A stretch of 14,384 nucleotides of DNA from CAIRDP01 sp037141915 (GTDB lineage Bacteria > Bacteroidota > Bacteroidia > Bacteroidales > FEN-979): assembly GCA_037141915.1 (NCBI GenBank), contig JBAXBP010000079.1:1-14384 (forward strand), given 5' to 3'. The notes beneath the pieces are model-generated. The model saw only the letters and a list, made by a program, of their open reading frames with translations. It did no database searches and was not told the origin of the DNA. The position numbers and the translations under genes are program-made. Positions 1 through 6,781 of the stretch are shown here, piece after piece (the stretch's first letter is position 1; each line of letters starts with the position of its first letter).

Positions 1-1337
1 TCCATCGACATAAGTCCCGATTGCAGGAAGAACTTATAATACCTGATGGAATCGAAGGGAGTCATGACGGTATCCCTTTCGCCTCTCCAGGAGAACACTT
101 TCATCCTCGTCTTCACCTTGAATTCATTGATGATGTCGGGTTCCTTGTATCCCTGGGCTTTCATGCTTGCATAACGATCGGTGCGCCTCATCGACGAGAT
201 GAGCAGGTTGTTGATCTCCTTGCGCTCATCTTCCTTTTCAAAGACGAAAGGAGCGGTGGGTACTCCTTTCCAGTGGGCGTAGAATGCAGGCTGCAGCTCT
301 TTGCCGAGGTAGGCGGCAACAGCTTTTTCAGCATATTCCTGCATCTTGTAATTGATGGTCGTATGCACCCTCAACCCGTCGCGGTAAAGGCTGTATTCGC
401 TCCCGTCTTCTTTTTTATGGGTGTTGCACCATTCGGTCAGATAGCCGCGGAGGTATTCCCTGAAGTAGGTGGCAAGACCGGTGGTATGGTCCTGAATGCG
501 GTAATTCTCCATGTTAAGCGGGACTGCCCTCAGCGAATCGTATTCGGTTTTGGTAAGGTAGTCGTATCTCTGCATCTGGTAGAGCACGGTATTCCGGCGT
601 TCAATGGCCCTTGCCGGGTTTCTTACCGGGCTGAAATACGTGGGGGCTTTCAATACGCCGATCAGGAGAGCGGCTTCTTCGGGATTCAGCTGATCCGGCT
701 CTTTGTTGAAAAAGGTCTTGGCAGCGGATTTGATGCCGAAACTCTGGGATCCGAAATCCACCGTGTTAAGATACATGGCAAGGATCTCCTCCTTGGAATA
801 GTTGCGTTCGAGTTTGATGGCGGTGATCCATTCCTTGAATTTGATCATCACGGTCTCTCCGAAGGTGCGGTTTAATTTACGCGGGAAGAGGTTTTTTGCA
901 AGCTGCTGGGTGATGGTGCTGCCTCCTCCTTTGGATGTGCCTGTGGCCATACCCCAGAACACGCGGAAAATGGCCCTGAAATCAATGCCTGAATGCTCAT
1001 AGAAACGGGCATCCTCGGTGGCGATGAGGGCGTTGATCACGTTTGGCGAAAGTTCCTGGAAATGGGTGTTGGAACGGTTCTCGAAATAATATTTCCCCAG
1101 CAGTTTGCCGTCTTCGCTCAGGATCTCGGTAGCTAGGCTGCTCTTGGGGTTTTCAAGGTCCTGGAAGCTTGGCATGCTGCCGAAAAGGCCCATCGCCACA
1201 CTTACAAAGAACAGCACAACAATGGTTATGCTTACAACGTAGGCAATCCAGAAGTAAAGCACAAATCTCTTCGGATTCACTGTTTTTGGTTTATTTTCCC
1301 TGTTTTGTAAAATTGGAATATGATCAATCCCGCTCAT
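1..1337 (-). CDS. Class A penicillin-binding protein (PBP1A-type), 3' end outside window
   Basis: A bifunctional peptidoglycan synthase anchored in the inner membrane: a GT51 glycosyltransferase polymerises lipid II and a C-terminal transpeptidase crosslinks the strands. About 445 codons are visible. Residues 25-50 form one membrane helix after a short cytoplasmic tail. The GT51 signatures follow: ATEDARFYEHSGID (about 107-119, catalytic Glu108), GGGSTITQQLAKNLF (137-151), and the ERNYSKEEILAMYLN segment (177-191). The transpeptidase SxxK serine has not been reached when the frame runs off base 1. The start at 1337 is chosen because its ATG overlaps the gldH stop as ATGA and gives a complete N-terminus with the helix; this suggests translational coupling. 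It is the last visible gene of the ricT-gldH-PBP cluster. The family is certain; which PBP1 paralogue it is cannot be told. Confidence 0.95.
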   Translation of the reverse strand, partial: MSGIDHIPILQNRENKPKTVNPKRFVLYFWIAYVVSITIVVLFFVSVAMGLFGSMPSFQDLENPKSSLATEILSEDGKLLGKYYFENRSNTHFQELSPNVINALIATEDARFYEHSGIDFRAIFRVFWGMATGTSKGGGSTITQQLAKNLFPRKLNRTFGETVMIKFKEWITAIKLERNYSKEEILAMYLNTVDFGSQSFGIKSAAKTFFNKEPDQLNPEEAALLIGVLKAPTYFSPVRNPARAIERRNTVLYQMQRYDYLTKTEYDSLRAVPLNMENYRIQDHTTGLATYFREYLRGYLTEWCNTHKKEDGSEYSLYRDGLRVHTTINYKMQEYAEKAVAAYLGKELQPAFYAHWKGVPTAPFVFEKEDERKEINNLLISSMRRTDRYASMKAQGYKEPDIINEFKVKTRMKVFSWRGERDTVMTPFDSIRYYKFFLQSGLMSM

Positions 1338-1801
1338 AGTTCAATTTCAAGACCTACATCCCTGATGCCGTACAATTCGCTTATCCGCATAGCCTGTTCA
1401 AACGTAAAGGAATACTGGCCTTTCTGCCTGAACCTGACCCCTTTCTGGAAGAGAAAGCGGTTGTATTTTATGCTGCCGGCCCCTTTGCCCAGCCAGCGCC
1501 CGTCATAATCGGCAAGCTGGCATTCTACGGTATCCCTGGCGATCTTTCCGTCGGGGAAGCGGGTATCGAGGAACATAAATATATTGGCAAACGGATAATT
1601 CACATCATTCCGTATATCTATATATAAAGAAAACGTTTTTGAAGTGTCGGGGATGGTGACGGAGAAAGTGATTTTTTCCTTGTTGTCCCATTTTCCGTCG
1701 GGGATGCGGTGTGTTTCGCGAAAGAAACGGTTTGAATTACAGGAGCAAAGGATCAGGATGATCGCGGGGATAAGAAATAAGGCAGAAAGCTTTAAACGCA
1801 T
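1334..1801 (-). CDS. gldH: Gliding motility lipoprotein GldH
   Basis: A 155-residue lipoprotein recognised as GldH, a Bacteroidota protein first known from gliding motility (Flavobacterium) but also present in non-gliding Bacteroidia. The N-terminus MRLKLSALFLIPAIILI is a signal peptide and LCSC ends in the probable lipidated Cys21 (Cys19 is another cysteine in the same stretch). The body is predicted beta-rich, with family-like segments such as YPFANIFMFLDTRFPDG (about 69-85) and the C-terminal GIRDVGLEIEL. The gene starts 15 bases after the ricT-like stop and overlaps the PBP start by 4 bases, so the three are probably one transcript. No other gliding or type IX secretion genes are visible, so gliding by the host cannot be concluded. 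The exact role of GldH is not known. Confidence 0.9.
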   Translation of the reverse strand: MRLKLSALFLIPAIILILCSCNSNRFFRETHRIPDGKWDNKEKITFSVTIPDTSKTFSLYIDIRNDVNYPFANIFMFLDTRFPDGKIARDTVECQLADYDGRWLGKGAGSIKYNRFLFQKGVRFRQKGQYSFTFEQAMRISELYGIRDVGLEIEL

Positions 1802-1816
1802 ACCGGGGGCAGATAT

Positions 1817-3100
1817 TTAAAGGTGATCGAAGCGGGTGAGGTCGTCCTGGCTTACCCCGTTGTCAAACTCACGCTTTTGTTCAGTAATATTTGCGAATTC
1901 CTCAAGGCTTTCGGGGGTGCGTCCCTGTTTGTTCTCTTCAATGATATGAAGAACATTTTTAAGGGGGATGGCGAGCAGGTTCTGATAATCGTTAGCATAG
2001 GAGTACCACATGATCTGCCCGAAGATATCGGATTTCTGATGGATGGCGTCACCTTTTGCTGTTTTAAGGCGGATATCGGTATTGGGGAAATCCTTGATGG
2101 CATCCATGTAAGTATCGTACTCGTAATTGAGGCAGCATTTGAGTTTCCCGCACTGTCCTGCCAGTTTCTGTGGGTTGAGCGAGAGCTGCTGCACCCGCGC
2201 GGTATTGGTCGAGACCGAGCAGAATTCGCTGAGCCAGGTTGAACAGCAGAGTTCCCTGCCGCAGGTGCCGAGCCCGCCGAGGCGGCTTGCTTCCTGCCTT
2301 GCACCAATCTGGCGCATCTCTATCCTTACGTGAAATTCGTCGGCCAGTACCTTGATCAGTTCGCGGAAATCTACCCTGTCTTCCGCAGTATAATAAAAAA
2401 TAGCTTTGGTGTTATCGCCCTGGTATTCAACGTCGTTGATCTTCATCTGGAGGCCGAGTTTATCGGCGATCTCCCTTGATCTGAACATAGTGGGTGTTTC
2501 GCCTTCCACGGCTGAGACCCATTTTTCAATGTCTGCGAGGCGGGCTCTGCGGTATACTTTGCGGATCTCCTGGGAGTTGGGGTCGAGGTCTTTCTTTTTA
2601 AGCTGAAAACGGACTAACTCGCCGGATATGGTGACAATGCCTATGTCATGACCTGGTGATGCTTCAACGGCAACGATATCGCCGGTTTCAAGAACTACAT
2701 CAGGAGGGACTCGGAAGAAATCCTTACGGCTGTTCTTAAACCTGACTTCGACGATATCCGAAGGGATATAACCGGCAGGAAGAGGAATGGTCTTTATCCA
2801 GTCGTAGATGTCGAATTTGCTGCATCGGTGCTGGTAAACCCCGTTGCTTTTCTGATGGGGTTCGGGAGCTCCGCAGCAGCCGCGCGACAGGAAAGGATTT
2901 TTGGAGGAATCGTAAGTGGAGCCTCCGAATTCAAGTTCAGGTTCGGTACCGGGCACAATTTCAACCTGGGGCAGTTCCTCTTCGGTGTCTTTTTTACGCC
3001 GGAATGCCTCGTAGATCGCGCTGTTGTCGGATTGCGGTTCCTGCTCCAGCTCGGAGTTCTGTTCTTCTTCTTCGTTAACCTCGTCTGTGTATTCTTCCAT
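1817..3100 (-). CDS. ricT: PSP1 domain protein, RicT/YaaT-like
   Basis: A 427-residue cytoplasmic protein of the PSP1/RicT (YaaT) family. In Bacillus subtilis RicT is part of the RicA-RicF-RicT complex, which carries iron-sulfur clusters and affects RNA processing and phosphorelay; the role in Bacteroidota is not established. The first 60 residues are very acidic and probably disordered. The PSP1 core runs from about 95 to 385. The cysteine signature is intact: CGRELCC (Cys280, 285, 286) and CGKLKCC (Cys317, 322, 323), with extra cysteines at 75, 76, 93 and 294 that could add ligands. The acidic extension and the early GCCG motif distinguish it from the shorter Bacillus protein (from memory). 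It lies 77 bases downstream of holB and 15 bases upstream of gldH, an arrangement I recall as common in Bacteroidota. No clear Shine-Dalgarno precedes the ATG. Confidence 0.9.
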   Translation of the reverse strand: MEEYTDEVNEEEEQNSELEQEPQSDNSAIYEAFRRKKDTEEELPQVEIVPGTEPELEFGGSTYDSSKNPFLSRGCCGAPEPHQKSNGVYQHRCSKFDIYDWIKTIPLPAGYIPSDIVEVRFKNSRKDFFRVPPDVVLETGDIVAVEASPGHDIGIVTISGELVRFQLKKKDLDPNSQEIRKVYRRARLADIEKWVSAVEGETPTMFRSREIADKLGLQMKINDVEYQGDNTKAIFYYTAEDRVDFRELIKVLADEFHVRIEMRQIGARQEASRLGGLGTCGRELCCSTWLSEFCSVSTNTARVQQLSLNPQKLAGQCGKLKCCLNYEYDTYMDAIKDFPNTDIRLKTAKGDAIHQKSDIFGQIMWYSYANDYQNLLAIPLKNVLHIIEENKQGRTPESLEEFANITEQKREFDNGVSQDDLTRFDHL

Positions 3101-3177
3101 TGACTTGAATCAACAGGGAAGTATCACCCGCCTTACCGGTTCTGAAGCCGGGACCGGGAAATTGCCCCTGAATTCCA

Positions 3178-4308
3178 TTACAAAGGTACGAAATTCGGTT
3201 TAAAAAGACGCAGAATTCTCAGGGAGAGGTCGAGGAACAATGCGGGGGCATATGCATTGCGCTCCACATGATAGATTGCATTGTTGAAGAGGTCATAGAA
3301 CCCGGCCAGGCCGGCGGTAGTTATGATAGGGGCGAAGTTCTCAAGGAATTTTGCTTCTTCGGCATCGCAGTTGAGCCTGCCGGCCTGGCCGTTGACGACT
3401 GCCGGACAAAGTTCGAGTATATGCAGGCCGTAGAACAGGAATGACTTCTGCCTCTCCCTTCCCGATTTTGCCATATCAGCTGAAAAACTGATGAGTTCAG
3501 GCACTTTCATGGAATAGCAACTACGCATCCATGTCGTGAAATTACCCAGGTACTGGTTTTCGCGGGCTTCCTCTTCGTGGCCTGCAATATGCCTGTCGGG
3601 AGGTATCCTCACCATCAGGCATCGTGATTTTATCGTGCTGATGATTGCGTCGGGGTCTTCGGAGATCAGGAGGAACAGCGTTTTCTCAGGCGGTTCCTCG
3701 AGGATCTTCAGGATTTTGGGGGCCGCTGAGTGAAACAGCTTCTCAACCATCCAGATGATCATGACCTTGTACTCCGATTCGTAGGATTTATAACTGAGGG
3801 TGCTGATGATCTCATTACAGTCATCCACATTGATAATTCCCTGTTTGTTTTCAATGCCGATGAAATCGTACCAGTCCTGGAGATTCACCGGGAATGGCCT
3901 CTGGAGGATGAACTTCCGCCAGTCTTCGGCGAACAGCCTGCTCTGCGGCTTTTTGGTGACTTTCTTGGTCGTCGCAACCGGGTAAATAAAGTGCAGGTCG
4001 GGGTGGATGAGTTTCTGGTATTTGATGCAGGAAGGACATACTCCGCAGGGGTCGTGAACCGTGAACCGTGAATCGTGAACCGTGAACCGTGAATCGTGAT
4101 CCGTGACTCGTGAACCGTATCCTGCATCCTGCATCCCCGTTTTCCGGTTCTTACAATTGATATACTGCGCATACGCTATCGCCAGCGCCAGCTTCGCCGA
4201 GCTGTCGGGTCCGTAGAAAAGCTGCGCATGGCTCACCCGCTGGTCGCTGACCGTACGTATGAGTTTATCTTTTATCGCCTGCTGGCCGGGGATTTCACTG
4301 AAACGCAT
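3178..4308 (-). CDS. holB: DNA polymerase III subunit delta' with repeat-expanded zinc loop
   Basis: The delta' subunit of the replicative clamp loader, 376 residues. The start MRFSEIPGQQAIKDKL and the segment SHAQLFYGPDSSAKLALA (26-43) are family-typical. The P-loop is degenerate, as expected because delta' does not hydrolyse ATP. The SRC arginine-finger motif is present at 228-230 (TIKSRC). The four zinc cysteines are Cys52, Cys88, Cys91 and Cys94. The spacing of the last three is normal, but 35 residues separate the first two, where the E. coli protein has about eight. The extra stretch is encoded by a heptamer DNA repeat and reads as DSRFTVH units (details in the repeat entry). The frame stays open through it and the C-terminal domain follows normally, so the gene looks functional. 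The next gene downstream is ricT; the upstream neighbour is the TonB-dependent receptor, 49 bases away. Confidence 0.93.
   Translation of the reverse strand: MRFSEIPGQQAIKDKLIRTVSDQRVSHAQLFYGPDSSAKLALAIAYAQYINCKNRKTGMQDAGYGSRVTDHDSRFTVHDSRFTVHDPCGVCPSCIKYQKLIHPDLHFIYPVATTKKVTKKPQSRLFAEDWRKFILQRPFPVNLQDWYDFIGIENKQGIINVDDCNEIISTLSYKSYESEYKVMIIWMVEKLFHSAAPKILKILEEPPEKTLFLLISEDPDAIISTIKSRCLMVRIPPDRHIAGHEEEARENQYLGNFTTWMRSCYSMKVPELISFSADMAKSGRERQKSFLFYGLHILELCPAVVNGQAGRLNCDAEEAKFLENFAPIITTAGLAGFYDLFNNAIYHVERNAYAPALFLDLSLRILRLFKPNFVPL
3181..3188 (-). promoter_or_regulatory. Possible -7 element upstream of the ricT-gldH-PBP cluster
   Basis: TACCTTTG on the minus strand matches TAnnTTTG exactly. It overlaps the last codons of holB and would start transcription near 3174, about 74 bases before the ricT-like ATG. 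There is no convincing -33 element, so read-through from holB is as likely as a separate promoter. Confidence 0.33.
4053..4134. repeat. Heptamer tandem array within holB
   Basis: Nine consecutive 7-base units of the form CGTGANN (CGTGAAC five times, CGTGAAT twice, CGTGATC and CGTGACT once each) occupy 4053-4115. A short spacer leads to two CCTGCAT heptamers at 4121-4134. The array lies inside holB. Because 7 is not a multiple of 3, three units equal seven codons, and every reading frame cycles through the same heptapeptide with no stop codon. On the holB strand this gives tandem DSRFTVH. Nine units are 63 bases, or 21 codons, which keeps holB in frame. Gain or loss of one or two units would frameshift the gene. 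It is not a CRISPR array, as there are no spacers. Confidence 0.95.
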
Positions 4309-4357
4309 TACTTACAACATCAAATGAGACAGCTAAAATAAGCAAAATCACCTCCCG

Positions 4358-6694
4358 TTAATTCTCCTTCTTGTGATATATTCCAAAAGGGATAACAAGG
4401 CCGAATGTGATCCGCCTGCCCATATTATAAATCCCCACTTCCTTAAGCCTGCTGAGGTGGTCATAATATTTCACATCCGTCACATTTTTGCCGCTGATAT
4501 AGAAGGTCCAGCTCTGGTTCTGCACCCTGAGCTTCGTCCCCACATTAAAATTCAGAAGCACATAACCCGGGCTGGTGGTCTCAAACTCATCTATCCTGTC
4601 CTGTGCAAAATGGGTCTCCATCTCAAGCTGTATATAGGGCTGTTTCAAGACACTGGTCTTCCGTGTTTTAAATGTCCATTTCACCTGGTCGGTAAGATGA
4701 AGTGCAGGAATGAACGGCAGGGGAATGCCTGTTGAAAGATTGCCTCCCCACACATAATCGAGGTTGTTGTCGAAATGCAGGGCTTCAAGCGGATGAACAT
4801 CCAGTTCGATTTCGAATCCCTTGAGCAGTGAGTTGCCCTGGATATAACGGTAAACAGGATACCAGACCCCGTTCACCTCTTTTTTCTCCCCGTTGAGGTT
4901 CCTGTAATAAATGAAATTGTCGATGATATTGTAATAGCCGTTGAACGAGAGGTTCAGGTACTTTGTATCCCAGGCGATCTCGCCGTCAATCTGCAGGCTT
5001 GTTTCGGGGTTCAGGTCAGGGTTCCCGATCTCATACCTGAACGTGCCTTCATGAAGGCCATTGGCGCTGAGCTCGGAAATATTCGGAGCACGAAATCCGC
5101 GCCCTACATTGAATTTGAAATTGACAGCTTTATTCAGCCTGAAAGTCATACCGGTGGATCCCGTAAACGCCGCGAAATCACGGCTGAAGGCCTTGAACAG
5201 GGTATCGCCCATTGGCGCTGAATGCCCAAGCGAATCCAGGTATAGAGGGTAAGCTGTAATATGCCGGTAGTCGTACCTCAGACCCAGGTTGAAAGTAAAC
5301 TTCTCCCAGGTCTTTTTCATATAAACAAACCCTCCCAGGTCCTGGAGATCGAAATCCGGGATAAGGTAAGCCGACCCATGGTTGCGGTTATACTGCGTCA
5401 TGCCCGATACTCCCCCCACGAGCTCAAGCGATTCAAAGAGAAGGCGGGTATACCGCGTTTCATAGGTCCAGGTGTCCAAATGAAAGAACAAACCCGGAGC
5501 AGCCGGGGTTTCGCCATACTCCTTACGGTCATTCCACTGATAGCCCAGGCTGATCTTCACCTGGTTGTCGTTGAAGAGCAGGTTGGTAACCGACGAAATC
5601 TTGTTGTGGTTCACTACCTGGAAAGGAACATCGATCGACCTGCTTTTTGCTTTGCTCTCCTGTACTATATTACCCAGGTAATCAATAAACTGCATGGTTG
5701 CCGAGTCGCGGGTGCCGTCGATCATGCCGATCTTTGTATTGAAGGAGCTGAAGTGAAGGTGGGAGTACCCCCAGTGTTTTACAACCCCTGCCGTGACTGA
5801 ATAATTTTTCTCATCAAACCCTGAATTATAGACCCATTCGGTGGGAGTGCGATAGGAAGCGGCGGTTTTATACGTCCCCCTTACCCTCCAGATCCAGCCG
5901 TCCTGGTTTCCTTCGAGCATGAGGGAGTTGCTTAACAGTCGGTCGTTCGTGGAAGCCTGCGAAACCCATTCACCCTCAATCACACCGGGCCTCGCAGGGG
6001 TTTGTTCGAGGATGTTGATCACACCGCCCATGGCATCCGAGCCGTAGAACAGCGAGGCAGGGCCTTTCAAAACCTCTATGCGGTCGGCCGAGAACTGGTC
6101 GATCTCTATTCCGTGTTCATCGCCCCACTGGTTCCCTTCCTGCCTCACTCCTTCATTGAGCGTGACAATACGGTTATAGCCCAGGCCGCGGATGACGGGT
6201 TTCGAGATCTCACCGCCTGTCGTTATCTCTGAAACTCCGGGTATGGTTGATATTGAGTTTATCAGGTTTGTGGATGGCATGGTGAGCAGCATTTCCTTGT
6301 TTATCGGTGTAATGGATATACTACTCCTGTCGTTTTCGGATGTGAGGGCATTTCCTGTGACCACCACTTCTTTGGCTTCGATTGCCGACTCACCGAGCTG
6401 AAAATCTTTTTCATGCACCTCCCCGAGGTCGACCTTGGTAACTTCTGCTTTGTAACCTATATAGCTTACCTGGACGACCAGATTGGAATTTGGCAGGTTG
6501 CGGAGTTTATACAGGCCGTCTTTATCAGTAATAGTGCCGGTTTTAAGGTCGGGAAGAAAAACGGTTGCTCCAGGCAGGGATTCCCCGGTTTCCTTATCTG
6601 TGACGCGGCCACTAAGCGTTCTCTGCGCATGAGCCATGCATCCGAAGAGAATAAGAATAATTACAAGGATATGACGGGCCGGGTTCTTTATCAT
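4358..6694 (-). CDS. TonB-dependent outer-membrane receptor, possibly ZnuD-like
   Basis: A 22-stranded-type outer-membrane active transporter powered by TonB, 778 residues from the chosen start. MIKNPARHILVIILILFG then MAHA-Q makes a good signal peptide, which favours the ATG at 6694 over an in-frame ATG at 6718 and a TTG at 6727. Residues 26-105 are a carboxypeptidase-like regulatory domain (SGRVTDKETGESLPGATV). A TonB-box-like EVVVTGN follows at 109-115. The plug covers about 118-230 (KPVIRGLGYNRIVTLNEGV; VLKGPASLFYGSDAMGGVI), and the rest is barrel, ending RRITFGLVIPF plus a short GIYHKKEN tail. The KPVIRGLGYNR motif and the acidic/His segment GDEHGIEID resemble, from memory, ZnuD-type zinc receptors, so metal uptake is possible but is inference. 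There is no SusD partner, which argues against glycan import. The gene starts 26 bases after the T-tract of the upstream terminator. Confidence 0.93.
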   Translation of the reverse strand: MIKNPARHILVIILILFGCMAHAQRTLSGRVTDKETGESLPGATVFLPDLKTGTITDKDGLYKLRNLPNSNLVVQVSYIGYKAEVTKVDLGEVHEKDFQLGESAIEAKEVVVTGNALTSENDRSSISITPINKEMLLTMPSTNLINSISTIPGVSEITTGGEISKPVIRGLGYNRIVTLNEGVRQEGNQWGDEHGIEIDQFSADRIEVLKGPASLFYGSDAMGGVINILEQTPARPGVIEGEWVSQASTNDRLLSNSLMLEGNQDGWIWRVRGTYKTAASYRTPTEWVYNSGFDEKNYSVTAGVVKHWGYSHLHFSSFNTKIGMIDGTRDSATMQFIDYLGNIVQESKAKSRSIDVPFQVVNHNKISSVTNLLFNDNQVKISLGYQWNDRKEYGETPAAPGLFFHLDTWTYETRYTRLLFESLELVGGVSGMTQYNRNHGSAYLIPDFDLQDLGGFVYMKKTWEKFTFNLGLRYDYRHITAYPLYLDSLGHSAPMGDTLFKAFSRDFAAFTGSTGMTFRLNKAVNFKFNVGRGFRAPNISELSANGLHEGTFRYEIGNPDLNPETSLQIDGEIAWDTKYLNLSFNGYYNIIDNFIYYRNLNGEKKEVNGVWYPVYRYIQGNSLLKGFEIELDVHPLEALHFDNNLDYVWGGNLSTGIPLPFIPALHLTDQVKWTFKTRKTSVLKQPYIQLEMETHFAQDRIDEFETTSPGYVLLNFNVGTKLRVQNQSWTFYISGKNVTDVKYYDHLSRLKEVGIYNMGRRITFGLVIPFGIYHKKEN

Positions 6695-6719
6695 AAGGAA
6701 CTGCAAAGATAAGCCCATT

Positions 6720-6759
6720 AAAAACAAACATGGGGGATCTTTTTAATAGACCCCCCATG
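6720..6759 (-). terminator. Intrinsic terminator downstream of the LruC gene
   Basis: An inverted repeat pairs CATGGGGG (6752-6759, minus-strand reading) with CCCCCATG (6729-6736). It is extended by a G-U pair and three more pairs around a 7-base loop, giving a stem of about 12 pairs. On the minus strand it is followed at once by TTTGTTTTT (6728-6720), the expected U-tract. Only the minus strand has the wobble pair and T-run, so the terminator points left, ending the lipoprotein-LruC transcript 22 bases after the LruC stop. It sits directly before the receptor gene. Confidence 0.82.
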
Positions 6760-6781
6760 CCCTGAAAAGTGAAATGTTTTT

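Noticed and set aside
21..875. A 284-codon open frame on the plus strand.
   Set aside because: It is antisense to the penicillin-binding protein, whose conserved GT51 motifs are read on the minus strand; the plus-strand protein resembles nothing I know.
4053..4134. Possible CRISPR array because of regular repeats.
   Set aside because: Units are 7 bases, contiguous, without spacers, and no cas genes are present.
4053..4134. Possible frameshift or pseudogenisation of holB by the repeat.
   Set aside because: The frame is continuous through the array, and the downstream zinc cysteines and SRC motif are intact.
4348..4355. GGAGGTGA on the minus strand, a perfect Shine-Dalgarno sequence, upstream of holB.
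   Set aside because: It is about 40 bases from the holB ATG with no nearer start codon in frame, and Bacteroidota rarely use such sites.
5261..5800. A 179-codon plus-strand open frame.
   Set aside because: Antisense to the receptor barrel, with no signal, domain or start context.
6704..6711. TATCTTTG on the minus strand, a perfect -7 element before the receptor gene.
   Set aside because: Transcription from it would begin about at the ATG (6694), giving a nearly leaderless mRNA, and there is no -33 element at the right distance; kept as a remote possibility only.
6695..6727. Longer receptor N-terminus from TTG at 6727 or ATG at 6718.
   Set aside because: It would begin within or just after the terminator T-tract and put extra residues before an already complete signal peptide.
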